Below are positions 9,094 through 17,097 of a stretch of 64,000 nucleotides of DNA, piece after piece (the stretch's first letter is position 1; each line of letters opens with the position of its first letter). The notes under the pieces were generated by a model that worked only from the letters and a program-made list of their open reading frames with translations, had not been told where the DNA came from and did no database searches. The stretch comes from Allohahella sp002354735 (GTDB lineage Bacteria; Pseudomonadota; Gammaproteobacteria; Pseudomonadales; Oleiphilaceae): contig NZ_CP172312.1 in assembly GCF_047946665.1 (NCBI RefSeq), forward strand, positions 496,001-560,000, read 5' to 3'. A program made the translations under genes and the position numbers.

Positions 9094-9489
9094 ATGCCTT
9101 CAGCACTTTTTGAAATTGTTCAGCTGTCGAATGGTAGCTACGCACTCCAACAGATCGGTTCAACCAGTGAACCGCTGCTGAAAATCGAATTCAGCAATGA
9201 GGCCAAGGCATTTCTGGAGAATCAGGATGTCCAGGTCGCGCGTGCCATGATTGGTGCCGCAATTCGGACAGTAGGACAGATGCGCAGCTATGAAGTTACC
9301 GAAGAAACGCTGTCTGCGGAAGAGCTTGCTGCCAGTCTCGGCGACGGGTCTGAGATAGATCCTGAAGACGAGTCTGCAGTTCGACGTGAAGCCTTCCGAA
9401 GAAAGCTGGCTAGTCAGAAGAGTGTTAGCCGGAAAGATGGCAAGTCGGATTACCGCCAGGTGAAACCAGAATCTCACTGGCTGCACTAG
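9094..9489 (+). CDS. Conserved hypothetical protein near lexA
   Basis: A 131-residue soluble protein of unknown function. Two in-frame ATGs exist. The AGGAG at 9083-9087 abuts the first (9088) and lies 6 bases before the second (9094), so the second is chosen. The N-terminal half (ALFEIVQLSNGSYALQQI, then LLKIEFSNEAKAFL) looks like a small beta-hairpin plus helix domain. The C-terminal third is basic (RRKLASQKSVSRKDGK). A similar small gene sits next to the DUF6586 gene and lexA in Pseudomonas. It is probably co-transcribed with the DUF6586 gene and converges on lexA. Confidence 0.65.
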   Translation: MPSALFEIVQLSNGSYALQQIGSTSEPLLKIEFSNEAKAFLENQDVQVARAMIGAAIRTVGQMRSYEVTEETLSAEELAASLGDGSEIDPEDESAVRREAFRRKLASQKSVSRKDGKSDYRQVKPESHWLH

Positions 9490-9506
9490 TGTCCCGTCTA
9501 GCTGCC

Positions 9507-9535
9507 ACCCCGGCGTCGTAAATGAGTACCGGGGT
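9507..9535 (+). terminator. Hairpin between convergent genes
   Basis: ACCCCGG (9507-9513) pairs with CCGGGGT (9529-9535), followed by TTGG with no real T run. It lies between the 9489 stop and the lexA stop at 9560. It may act as a weak or Rho-assisted terminator. Confidence 0.4.
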
Positions 9536-9559
9536 TGGCTGTTAAGCAGACGGTCGTGC

Positions 9560-10162
9560 TTAAACTGTAGTCCTCAGCACGCCGATGACTTCACCTTCGA
9601 TTTCTGCTGAGCGGCTGCTCAAATCAATCCGCATCGTTTCGAAATCGCTATTGGCTGGCTCGAGATAGAGGATGTTGTTCTCCTGTCGGATCGTCTTGAC
9701 GGTCACTTCATCATCGATTCTGACCACACTGATTGAGCCATTGCGAATGTCTGAGGTTTTCTTGATGGCCAGCAGGTCACCTTCAAGAATACCAGCGTCC
9801 TTCATGCTTAGTCCGCGAACCCTCAACAGGAAGTCAGGCAGCTGTGAAAACAGGCCCTTGTGTATGTCGATGCGTTGTTCAATGTTTTCAGTAGCCAGTA
9901 TGGGAAAGCCTGCTGCAACTGAACCGACTACCGGCACGCCTGGCTCGGGTTCATCCAGCAGACGAATGCCCCTGGAGGCCCCGGGGATCATTTCTATGGC
10001 GCCCTTGCGAGCCAGCGCCTTCAGGTGTTCTTCAGCAGCATTGGCGGACTTGAACCCGATGATGCCGGAAATTTCGGCGCGAGTCGGGGGGCGGCCTTCC
10101 TCATGAATATAGGTGCGGATCAGTTCAAGAATCTGTGCCTGTCTTCTGGTCAATCCTGTCAT
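9560..10162 (-). CDS. lexA: SOS repressor LexA
   Basis: A 200-residue repressor and self-cleaving serine protease. The longer frame starts at 10225, but choosing the ATG at 10162 gives MTGLTRRQAQILELI and puts the key residues exactly at the E. coli positions: cleavage site Ala84-Gly85 (VAAGFP), nucleophile Ser119 (RGLSMKD) and Lys156 (VKTI). The winged-helix DNA-binding domain (PPTRAEISGIIGFKSANAAEEHLKAL) covers residues 25-50. A LexA-type box lies 35 bases upstream at 10197-10212, so autoregulation is expected. No sulA follows, unlike in Pseudomonas. Confidence 0.96.
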   Translation of the reverse strand: MTGLTRRQAQILELIRTYIHEEGRPPTRAEISGIIGFKSANAAEEHLKALARKGAIEMIPGASRGIRLLDEPEPGVPVVGSVAAGFPILATENIEQRIDIHKGLFSQLPDFLLRVRGLSMKDAGILEGDLLAIKKTSDIRNGSISVVRIDDEVTVKTIRQENNILYLEPANSDFETMRIDLSSRSAEIEGEVIGVLRTTV

Positions 10163-10196
10163 GAGAGATGTCCGTATACTGGTTATATAATCAATA

Positions 10197-10212
10197 CTGT
10201 TAATGTATACAC
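10197..10212 (-). promoter_or_regulatory. LexA (SOS) box
   Basis: CTGT (10197-10200), 8 AT-rich bases and ACAC (10209-10212) give CTGT-N8-ACAC. The consensus is CTGT-N8-ACAG, so one half-site base differs. It sits 35 bases upstream of the lexA start, as expected for autoregulation. Confidence 0.7.
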
Positions 10213-10317
10213 AAGTCGCATGCATGTAAATACCTGAATATTCACCGGAAGCGCATTCATATCTCCAGTTGGCGTGCTCCCCGCTGCACTATTCTTCCCA
10301 TTCGTTATGGACATCCA

Positions 10318-10527
10318 ATGACCTTTCAGCAATTTGAATCCCTTAGCCTCTACGTCCTAGTGGGCGGTCTCATCATCTTCATGGGCTTTATCGTCTGGGA
10401 TCTGGCGAAAAAGTCGAAGGCCGGGCGCTTCGGCACGGCCATCCTCTTCATCGCACTGTTTCTTGGCGTGGCCGGTTTCGTGGTGAAAACGGTCCTGGTG
10501 GAACTCTTCGAGATGGGCGGCGGCTGA
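10318..10527 (+). CDS. DUF2788 small membrane protein
   Basis: A 69-residue inner-membrane protein with two predicted transmembrane helices (about residues 10-29 and 39-60) joined by a short basic loop KKSKAGRFG. The sequence fits the DUF2788 family, whose function is unknown. It is divergent from lexA and convergent with the BatD-like gene, with 16 bases between stops. The ribosome binding site is poor. Confidence 0.75.
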   Translation: MTFQQFESLSLYVLVGGLIIFMGFIVWDLAKKSKAGRFGTAILFIALFLGVAGFVVKTVLVELFEMGGG

Positions 10528-10538
10528 AATCAGCCGCC
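10519..10538 (+). terminator. Hairpin spanning the DUF2788 stop codon
   Basis: GGCGGCTG (10519-10526) and CAGCCGCC (10531-10538) form a perfect 8-bp stem with an AAAT loop between two convergent genes. The T run is lacking, so function is less certain. Confidence 0.45.
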
Positions 10539-10543
10539 TGCCG

Positions 10544-12412
10544 CTAATGACGCTCTTTCCGCGATTTGGCTCGCTCCGGATAAAGCGAAGTGGCAGAAAC
10601 AGTCTGTTCACTGTCAGGGCCGCTTGGCTGAGAAAGCCATTCGCCGGTGAGGCCGATAATGGCAGCCTGCAATTTGTCTGGCGAATCGCCACCAGCGCTT
10701 GCTGCGTTGCCAAAACAGCTTTGCTGCAGCGAAGACAGCTTGCTGTGAATGCTGTCCAGGGCGCTAGCATTCAGGGGCGCTTCCGGTCGGCTAGACTGTT
10801 TCTGCAGCCAGATCGAATAGGCACTGGCGAAGCGACTGGGTGTCATGGCTTCGAAGACTGCCCGGTCGTGTCGCGTCCATTGTTGGCGCGGAGACTGCTG
10901 CAGATTTCGACGTGGAGCGATGCGACCAGGCGAGCGCACCGACAACTGGCGGTAGTGCCAGGCAGCCCAGCCCAGCAACAGGCACAATAGCGCGAGAACG
11001 AGGCTAAGCAGGGGCCAGAACCAGCCGGAATCTGCTTCTACAGAGGCCTGGTCTGTCACATTTTCGGCAGGCGCGGTAACCGGCTCAGCCTTGATGCTGA
11101 GGTCTTCGCTTCCCGGTGCCTGGCGTGGAGTCGGCGAACTGTTGTCCGCAGCGCTGCCTACAACCTGCATTACGCGCTCGGGTAGTATGGCGACACGTTG
11201 CTCGTTGTTCATGACATCCCACCAGGCAATTCTGATCTCCGGCAGCACGAATCGTCCTGGACTCGTTGCGATCAATGCGTATTCCTGCGATCTCACCCCG
11301 GTGATGCCTGCAGCATGCACCTCCTCACTAGTTTCGGATTGCCCCGGATAGACCCGTACCCCATCAGGTGTCTCGATGGTGACCGGCGGTAGTGTGGCAC
11401 TTTCAAGCCCGAGGCCCTGAAGCGTGATAGTCCGGGTAACCGATTCGCCCACTTTCAGCTTCGCCAGGTCAGGTTCGTATTTCTCGGAAATACTAAAGCC
11501 CATGGCCGGCAGCCAGGTCCTGCCATCGAAAGCAGCTGGCGGATCCTTGATTTCGACGGAAATCGCCTGGCTCGCAACCGTCTCATAACGGCCTCGACCG
11601 AAGCGGCGATTGACGAAGCGCCCGGAAAATTTGACGGCAGGTATTTCAAGCTGACCATTGTCTTCGGCGAATACGGCATATTGACGCTCGACAACTTCAA
11701 AACGCTTACCGGCCCGTGTCTGGCTATACTCCTTCTGCTTCTCGAGTTGTCGGAATAGAGCACCTTTCGCATCAGGGTGTGCGAGTTGACCGTCGACAAG
11801 CTCATTACTGTAGAGCAGCTTGACAGTCAGCAACATCTGCTCGCCGACGTAGGCTGTCTGCTTGTCTATCGTCATCTCCACCATCAGGTCGCTATCTGCC
11901 GGGTTCTTCGGGGCGTCAGTGACCGCCACCTGAATGGGATCGGTCGATTCATCTTCTAGGCTCAGTGAGGGAATCGTCAGTGTCCCCGGCCGCTTTGGAC
12001 TCAGCGTATAAGTCCAGGCCACGAGGGAGTTATTGACGTTGTTCTCGAATTGAACGCGGTAGTTCTGCTGGCGATCAAGAATCTCGAAATCCTTTTCAAG
12101 TGCAGTCACGTCCGGCGAGTCGATGTCCAGGGTGTTCAGGTTGAAGAGACTGATGCCGAGCGACGCATCGAGTTTGCTTGAAATGGTAAGCTGCAGCGTC
12201 TCGCCGACTGCAAGCTCTTCGCGGTCAACGGAGGCAGACAGGCTCTCAGCCGACGCCTCACCGCCAAGCAGCACTAGACAAACGAACCAGAGTGCCTGCA
12301 GAGGCTTGCGAAGACCATTGATGACCTTGTTTGATATGTCGTGGCTACGTCTGCTGCTATGTCTATCCTGCATTCTCTTTCTTCCCGACTTGATACTGTT
12401 GCCTGCTACCAT
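10544..12412 (-). CDS. BatD-like membrane protein (oxygen-tolerance family)
   Basis: A 622-residue protein, last gene of the MoxR/VWA operon. A hydrophobic signal segment (ALWFVCLVLLGGEASA) is followed by a long extracytoplasmic beta-rich region with repeats of the BatD type (VDREELAVGETLQLTI, then IDKQTAYVGEQMLLTVKLLY). One membrane helix lies near residues 465-485, and the tail is cytoplasmic. BatD proteins work with the von Willebrand factor A proteins of the same operon; their role is poorly defined and linked to aerotolerance and envelope stress. The start overlaps the upstream gene by 7 bases, implying translational coupling. An internal ATG at 12373 is an alternative. Confidence 0.85.
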   Translation of the reverse strand: MVAGNSIKSGRKRMQDRHSSRRSHDISNKVINGLRKPLQALWFVCLVLLGGEASAESLSASVDREELAVGETLQLTISSKLDASLGISLFNLNTLDIDSPDVTALEKDFEILDRQQNYRVQFENNVNNSLVAWTYTLSPKRPGTLTIPSLSLEDESTDPIQVAVTDAPKNPADSDLMVEMTIDKQTAYVGEQMLLTVKLLYSNELVDGQLAHPDAKGALFRQLEKQKEYSQTRAGKRFEVVERQYAVFAEDNGQLEIPAVKFSGRFVNRRFGRGRYETVASQAISVEIKDPPAAFDGRTWLPAMGFSISEKYEPDLAKLKVGESVTRTITLQGLGLESATLPPVTIETPDGVRVYPGQSETSEEVHAAGITGVRSQEYALIATSPGRFVLPEIRIAWWDVMNNEQRVAILPERVMQVVGSAADNSSPTPRQAPGSEDLSIKAEPVTAPAENVTDQASVEADSGWFWPLLSLVLALLCLLLGWAAWHYRQLSVRSPGRIAPRRNLQQSPRQQWTRHDRAVFEAMTPSRFASAYSIWLQKQSSRPEAPLNASALDSIHSKLSSLQQSCFGNAASAGGDSPDKLQAAIIGLTGEWLSQPSGPDSEQTVSATSLYPERAKSRKERH

Positions 12413-14481
12413 GGGTTGCTGCTGGCGGTGCCTGGAGATGTGCGATCACTCGCCGATCCAGTTTCATTCTGGTCCGGCCTCGTTGCTCTGGGGTCATACC
12501 GGCTGTCCGGATTTCGATACTGATACAAAAATTTTCTCTGTAGCAGTTCACCAGGGTCGTCCGGTATGCGCCGCAACCACTGTTCCTGCTGTTGCTCGCT
12601 CAGATCGTAGTTCCGGGCCTCTCCCGGCATAGTGGCGCTGGCAGCGTCATCTTCGGCTGCACCAGTCGTTTGTTCGGCTTCAGCTTGCTGTTCTGCATCT
12701 CCAGGCTGCTCGTCACTTTCAGGCTGCTGCTGAGCTGCCGAGGCTTGCTGTTCGGCGTCCTGTCCCTGGTCGCTCTGCTGGTCGGCCTGGCTCTGGTCGC
12801 CTTGCTCGGGGTCCGTCCGCTGGGGCTGGCCCTGGCCATTATCGTCCTGGGGTTCACCGGATTGCGGCTGCTCATCCTGTTGCTGCCCATTCTTTCCGGC
12901 CTCACTATTCGGTTCACCCTGACCGTCATCCTGCTCAGGACTCTGTTCACCGTTTTCCTTGTCCTGCTGTTGCTTCTGCTTCTGTTGCTGTTGCTCCTGT
13001 TGCTGTTTGAGGAGCGCCTCGATCATGGCCTTGTTTTCCTTCGCCACCGTCATGGTCGGATCCAACTCCAGTGCAGCATCATAGGCGGTAAGGGCTGGTT
13101 CGAGCTCGCCAGCATAAGCATGAGCATTGCCCATGTTGAAGAGGGTGACAGGATCAGGTTCCGCACGGCTGAACGATTCGACGGCGCTCTTGTAGTCCTC
13201 AGCCCGGTATAGCGCCGCACCCCTCGGGGCTGGCGCCTCGTAAAGCTCGGCCGCAGTGGTATAGTCGCCGCGCTCGTAGGCGTCCTGCGCCAGTTGATCA
13301 TCGCGCTGCCACAGGCGATCCCAGAGCGAGGGCGCCTCGGGCGCAGTCGGTTTCTGCACTGGTGTGCTTTCCGTAGCGGGCGCTTGTGCTGCGGCCTCCG
13401 ACGACGACAGTGCCAGTAACGCAGGGGTTAGGAACAGACTACCAAGTGCCACGAGCACGGGGCCTACCGCTGCCAATAGCGTGCCTCGACGATGAAGCAT
13501 CAGCCCAAGCACAGCCAGGAGTGGTAATAGCCAGAACCCCTGATCGATTCGCTGTTCAATCATCTGCTCGCCTTCAGCGGCTTCAGTGGCGCCGGAAATC
13601 GCTGCCGTCTCCGGCACGAGGCGGCGCAGGTCGCTGTCATCAAAGCGCGCCTCTGCGATGCGGTCGGATGTACGCGCAGAAGCGAAATCCTTCGCCGCTG
13701 CAAGGTCGGTGCGCGCAATAATCACCTCGCCCCCGCGTTTCAGGAAGCCCCGGTCAGGCAGTGAAATCGGACCGCCTGACGCCGTGCCCAAGGTCAGCAC
13801 GGATACGTCCACACCCGGCTGAAGGCCAGCGCGGAGCGCATTCAGCGCCTCCAGATTGGAAGCTTCTATGCTGTCTGTCAGGAGCAGAATTCTGCCGCTA
13901 TCGAGTCCGGCCTGCCGGATGAGATGACTGGCTTCGAGTAATCCGAGGCCTGGGTTTGCGCCCGGCTCAGGCATGATCGATGGGTCCAGCGCAGGCAACA
14001 TCGCCCTCAAGGTTTCCCGGTCGTCCGTCAGCGGCGCCACCACATGCGCCGAGCCAGCGAACACCACCAGTCCAGTCAGACCATCCTGTCGCAGGGCGAG
14101 CAGGTCATGTATCTTCTGCTTTGCCCGGGCGAGCCGGCTCGGTGCCTGATCTTCAGCGTACATCGACAGCGAGAGGTCGAGCACGATCACAACCGCATCC
14201 TTTTTCTGAACGACAGGCACCGCCTGCTTGACGAAACTCGGACCGGCGAGTGCGACGATGGTGAGCATTAATAGCAGCTGGGTCGGCCACCACGACCTCG
14301 ATACAGCGTTCGCTGTAGCCGGCCCCTGCAGCAGACGCTCGATAACCGCCGCTGGCAGGTAGCGATGCCACTGTGAGGCATCGAGACGTTGCCGACGCAG
14401 GAGAGGCAGAAGCAGGATTGGCAGTAGACACCATAACCAGTCCGGTCGAAGAAAGACGAAGTCGACGCTCGTTTCCATCAT
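12406..14481 (-). CDS. VWA domain protein with TPR and Gln/Asp-rich C-terminal region (BatB/BatC-like fusion)
   Basis: A 691-residue inner-membrane protein. Two N-terminal helices (about 12-28 and 66-82) precede a von Willebrand factor A domain with a complete metal-ion-dependent adhesion motif, Asp102-x-Ser104-x-Ser106 (DLSLSM). More helices lie near 320-365, then TPR units (YERGDYTTAAELYEAP and LFNMGNAHAYAGELEPALTAYDAALELDP), then about 150 residues of Gln/Asp/Glu-rich low complexity. The last 50 residues are more ordered (LRRIPDDPGELLQRKFLYQY). It combines what Bacteroides bat operons split into batB and batC. Start and stop overlap its neighbours. Confidence 0.88.
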   Translation of the reverse strand: MMETSVDFVFLRPDWLWCLLPILLLPLLRRQRLDASQWHRYLPAAVIERLLQGPATANAVSRSWWPTQLLLMLTIVALAGPSFVKQAVPVVQKKDAVVIVLDLSLSMYAEDQAPSRLARAKQKIHDLLALRQDGLTGLVVFAGSAHVVAPLTDDRETLRAMLPALDPSIMPEPGANPGLGLLEASHLIRQAGLDSGRILLLTDSIEASNLEALNALRAGLQPGVDVSVLTLGTASGGPISLPDRGFLKRGGEVIIARTDLAAAKDFASARTSDRIAEARFDDSDLRRLVPETAAISGATEAAEGEQMIEQRIDQGFWLLPLLAVLGLMLHRRGTLLAAVGPVLVALGSLFLTPALLALSSSEAAAQAPATESTPVQKPTAPEAPSLWDRLWQRDDQLAQDAYERGDYTTAAELYEAPAPRGAALYRAEDYKSAVESFSRAEPDPVTLFNMGNAHAYAGELEPALTAYDAALELDPTMTVAKENKAMIEALLKQQQEQQQQKQKQQQDKENGEQSPEQDDGQGEPNSEAGKNGQQQDEQPQSGEPQDDNGQGQPQRTDPEQGDQSQADQQSDQGQDAEQQASAAQQQPESDEQPGDAEQQAEAEQTTGAAEDDAASATMPGEARNYDLSEQQQEQWLRRIPDDPGELLQRKFLYQYRNPDSRYDPRATRPDQNETGSASDRTSPGTASSNPW

Positions 14482-15572
14482 GCCTGAACCTTCTGTCGAT
14501 CACGGATCCGCACGAGCACTGTGCGCAGTCGTCTAGGAACAGGTAACAGCGCGACGATCAGCAGAAGCAACGCGCCAATAAGAGGAACCCAGAAATACTC
14601 GGTAACCGGGCGAAAAATGCGGCCATCCTGCCGGACGGGTTCAAGCTGGTTGATGGCCTCGTAAACAAGCTCCAGTTCGGATGTCGATCGCGCACGATAG
14701 AATTCGCCACCAGTGGTCTGAGCGATATGGCGTAGCAAGTTCTCATCGAGATCAGCTGAGGGATTATAACGCTGCCGCCCAAAAAGCCCTGCACGGTAAG
14801 CCTCATCAGCGCCTAGGCCTATGGTGTAGATCCGCAGGCCGGCCTCCCTGGCAAGCTCAGCCGCCTTGATGGGATCCACTTCGCTACCCAGTTCAGCGCC
14901 ATCGGTCAGCAGTACCATGACTCTTGCGTCGGCAGGACGCTCCCGCAGTCGTTTGATACCCAGGCCAATGGCATCTCCGATTGCCGTCGCATTGCCGGCA
15001 AGACCAATCTGCGATTCGTACAGCAGCTGTTCGACCGTGGCAAGATCGAAAGTCAGGGGCGCCTGAATGTAGGGTTTCGCGCCAAATAGAATCAGGCCGA
15101 CTCTGTCGCCGTCACGCTGCTTCAAAAAATCGCTCACTACCTGTTTCAGTGCGGTCAACCTGTCGGTCTGATAGCCCTTGAGCACCATATCCGGCTCCTG
15201 CATGCTTGGAGATATGTCTACCGTCAGCAGTAAGTCCCTCGCGCTGGTATCCAGCGGCACCGGCTCGCCATGCCATTGTGGGCGGGTGAGCGAGACGCAT
15301 AGGAATATCCAGCTCGCGGTCAACATCCACAGCCGCCATGACGGCGGCTTGTGACGAGCCTGACCGAAGCCCCGTGATTCCATCACCTGCCTCACGGCCG
15401 AAAACTGTGGCATGAGTAAGGCCGGCGCGGCCGAAACATCGGAGCTGCCTTGACTGTTGATGCTTGGCTTGCCACGTGACAGTAGATGAAGAAGCGCGGG
15501 TAGCGGCAGCAGAAGCAGAGCTAATGGCCAGGCAAACTGCAGTGCTTCCACCATCGTGGCAACGCTATCCAT
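14478..15572 (-). CDS. VWA domain membrane protein (BatA-like)
   Basis: A 364-residue inner-membrane protein. The frame opens at 15602, but GGAGG lies 8 bases before the ATG at 15572, which is therefore chosen. Helices at about 13-31 and 82-97 flank an Ala/Gly-rich loop. The VWA domain has MIDAS motif Asp119-Ile-Ser121-Pro-Ser123, and LLTDGAELGSE carries the later metal-ligand Asp. A C-terminal helix (VPLIGALLLLIVALLPV) anchors the other end. Pairs of VWA proteins with a MoxR ATPase are thought to assemble or activate membrane complexes. It overlaps the DUF4381 stop by 8 bases and the next gene by 4. Confidence 0.88.
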   Translation of the reverse strand: MDSVATMVEALQFAWPLALLLLPLPALLHLLSRGKPSINSQGSSDVSAAPALLMPQFSAVRQVMESRGFGQARHKPPSWRLWMLTASWIFLCVSLTRPQWHGEPVPLDTSARDLLLTVDISPSMQEPDMVLKGYQTDRLTALKQVVSDFLKQRDGDRVGLILFGAKPYIQAPLTFDLATVEQLLYESQIGLAGNATAIGDAIGLGIKRLRERPADARVMVLLTDGAELGSEVDPIKAAELAREAGLRIYTIGLGADEAYRAGLFGRQRYNPSADLDENLLRHIAQTTGGEFYRARSTSELELVYEAINQLEPVRQDGRIFRPVTEYFWVPLIGALLLLIVALLPVPRRLRTVLVRIRDRQKVQA

Positions 15573-16104
15573 TTGGCTCACCTCCAGCTTCGGTCGTTTC
15601 ATTTCGAACAGGCGCGAGCCGTCGGGTCAACAGCAATACAGTCTTGTTGAACGAGCGGTCGTCGCTTGTACTATCACCAGCTGAGGGTGGGCGATAACTG
15701 GCTTCACCCAGTGGCGCCAGCGCACTGGCTTCCCTGGGCTGAAGTTGGGCTGTACGTACCAGATATTCCAGCCATGCGCTGCCGGTAAGCGTCTTGCAGC
15801 GATGGTGCCCCAGCTTCAGTAGATGAGCTTTGAGAATCATGTTGATTGAAGTCGCAGCCGCCGGGCCGGGATTCCGCAGATGCGGTTGCAGCGCCTCACG
15901 AACCCGCTTTCTCTGTTGCTTCAGTTGCAGCGCCGGCTGAAGATAACGCTTATAGCCGATGAACCACAGCAGTAGACCGCTTACGATCAATATCAGCAGT
16001 AAGAGCCACCAGCCAATCGCGGGCGGCCACCACGATACCGGTGCAGGATCGATGAGGGGATTGAGCGGCAGCTGCTTCACGGCTTCGACGAGCTGTTGAT
16101 TCAT
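15565..16104 (-). CDS. DUF4381 membrane protein
   Basis: A 179-residue protein with one transmembrane helix at about residues 29-50 (IGWWLLLLILIVSGLLLWFIG), preceded by the PLIDPAPVSWWPPAIGWW signature of DUF4381. A basic cytoplasmic helix (KQQRKRVREALQ) follows. The tail (FNKTVLLLTRRLAP) is variable. DUF4381 genes sit between the DUF58 and VWA genes in these operons, exactly as here. It starts 3 bases after the DUF58 stop. Confidence 0.85.
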   Translation of the reverse strand: MNQQLVEAVKQLPLNPLIDPAPVSWWPPAIGWWLLLLILIVSGLLLWFIGYKRYLQPALQLKQQRKRVREALQPHLRNPGPAAATSINMILKAHLLKLGHHRCKTLTGSAWLEYLVRTAQLQPREASALAPLGEASYRPPSAGDSTSDDRSFNKTVLLLTRRLAPVRNETTEAGGEPNG

Positions 16105-16107
16105 ATT

Positions 16108-17097
16108 CTATCGCGCACCGCTGCGATTGCTGATGCTACGCAATACCTCGGCCGGCGCCTCAGTTGTAGCAATCGGCACCACGATGCATTTGAGCGCTTC
16201 GAGTTTGCGAATCTTGGCTTCATGACGTTCCTGTAGTGCGAGATTGATTTCATCCAGCGCTGCCTGCCTCTCAGGGAGGGCCAGCCGCTCACCCGAGCCG
16301 TTACAGAGCTCTAGCGAAGGTCCCGGCAGCGCCAGTTCGAGCGGGTCGTAAACGAGAAAAGCAAAGATCTGGTTATGACGCCGCAACCTGAAGAGAATCT
16401 GTTCGCTACTCAAGGCGGGCGCGCGCGAGCCTGCTGAATCGCTGGCCGAGTTGGCCTTGGGCAGCTCATCGAGCAAACCCTCAAAGTCAGAAACAAGCAG
16501 GCACAATGTGCCAGGGCGGGAAAGTCGGGTGATTTCATCGAGGGCGCTATTGAGACTCGATGCCGCTGAAGTTCGCGCTGAGCCGCGCTGTTGGCAGAGC
16601 TTGCCGTTGAACTTGTCGATGACATCGAAGAGGCGTACGGTCTGCCGCTTGTGCTGCGCCGGCTTCACATGCTGGTGGCTGATATCATCGAACACCAGGC
16701 CGCCTACTCTGTCGTTATTTGCCAGTCCGGCCCAGGTCAATAGCGCTGCAAGTTCAGCAGCGAGCACAGATTTGAACTTGTCCCCGCTGCCGAAATACAT
16801 CGTACTTCGCTGATCGACCAGTAGTTCTACCGGCTGCTGCGTTTCTTCCTGAAATACCTTGCTGTAGGTGTGCTGACTTCTTGCGCTTACGCGCCAGTCG
16901 ATGTGGCGAATGTCGTCGCCAGCCTGATAAGGACGATGTTCGGCAAAGGTCATTCCGCGGCCGAGTAGGTGACTGCGATGGCTACCTGTCAGTCCCGGGA
17001 CTTTTCGTGGATCGAGCTTCAGCGTCAGGCTACGCGCGTCGGGCTGCAGGCCAAGCATGGTGACAAGATCGATCCGGTCACGAAGCGGACTGCTCAA
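16108..17097 (-). CDS. DUF58 domain protein
   Basis: A 329-residue cytoplasmic protein. The DUF58 signature HRPYQAGDDIRHIDWRVSARS lies near residues 53-73, followed by a VWA-like fold with VELLVDQRSTMYFGSGDKFK. DUF58 proteins are encoded next to MoxR ATPases and probably act with them. The called start is a TTG whose last two bases begin the TGA stop of moxR. The ATG at 17058 is an alternative that loses 13 residues. Confidence 0.88.
   Translation of the reverse strand: MSSPLRDRIDLVTMLGLQPDARSLTLKLDPRKVPGLTGSHRSHLLGRGMTFAEHRPYQAGDDIRHIDWRVSARSQHTYSKVFQEETQQPVELLVDQRSTMYFGSGDKFKSVLAAELAALLTWAGLANNDRVGGLVFDDISHQHVKPAQHKRQTVRLFDVIDKFNGKLCQQRGSARTSAASSLNSALDEITRLSRPGTLCLLVSDFEGLLDELPKANSASDSAGSRAPALSSEQILFRLRRHNQIFAFLVYDPLELALPGPSLELCNGSGERLALPERQAALDEINLALQERHEAKIRKLEALKCIVVPIATTEAPAEVLRSISNRSGAR

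Noticed and set aside
12592..13212. 206-codon plus-strand frame rich in Leu
   Set aside because: It is the antisense of the Gln-rich linker in the VWA/TPR gene (CAG/CAA read backwards gives CTG/TTG). The membrane-like look is an artefact.
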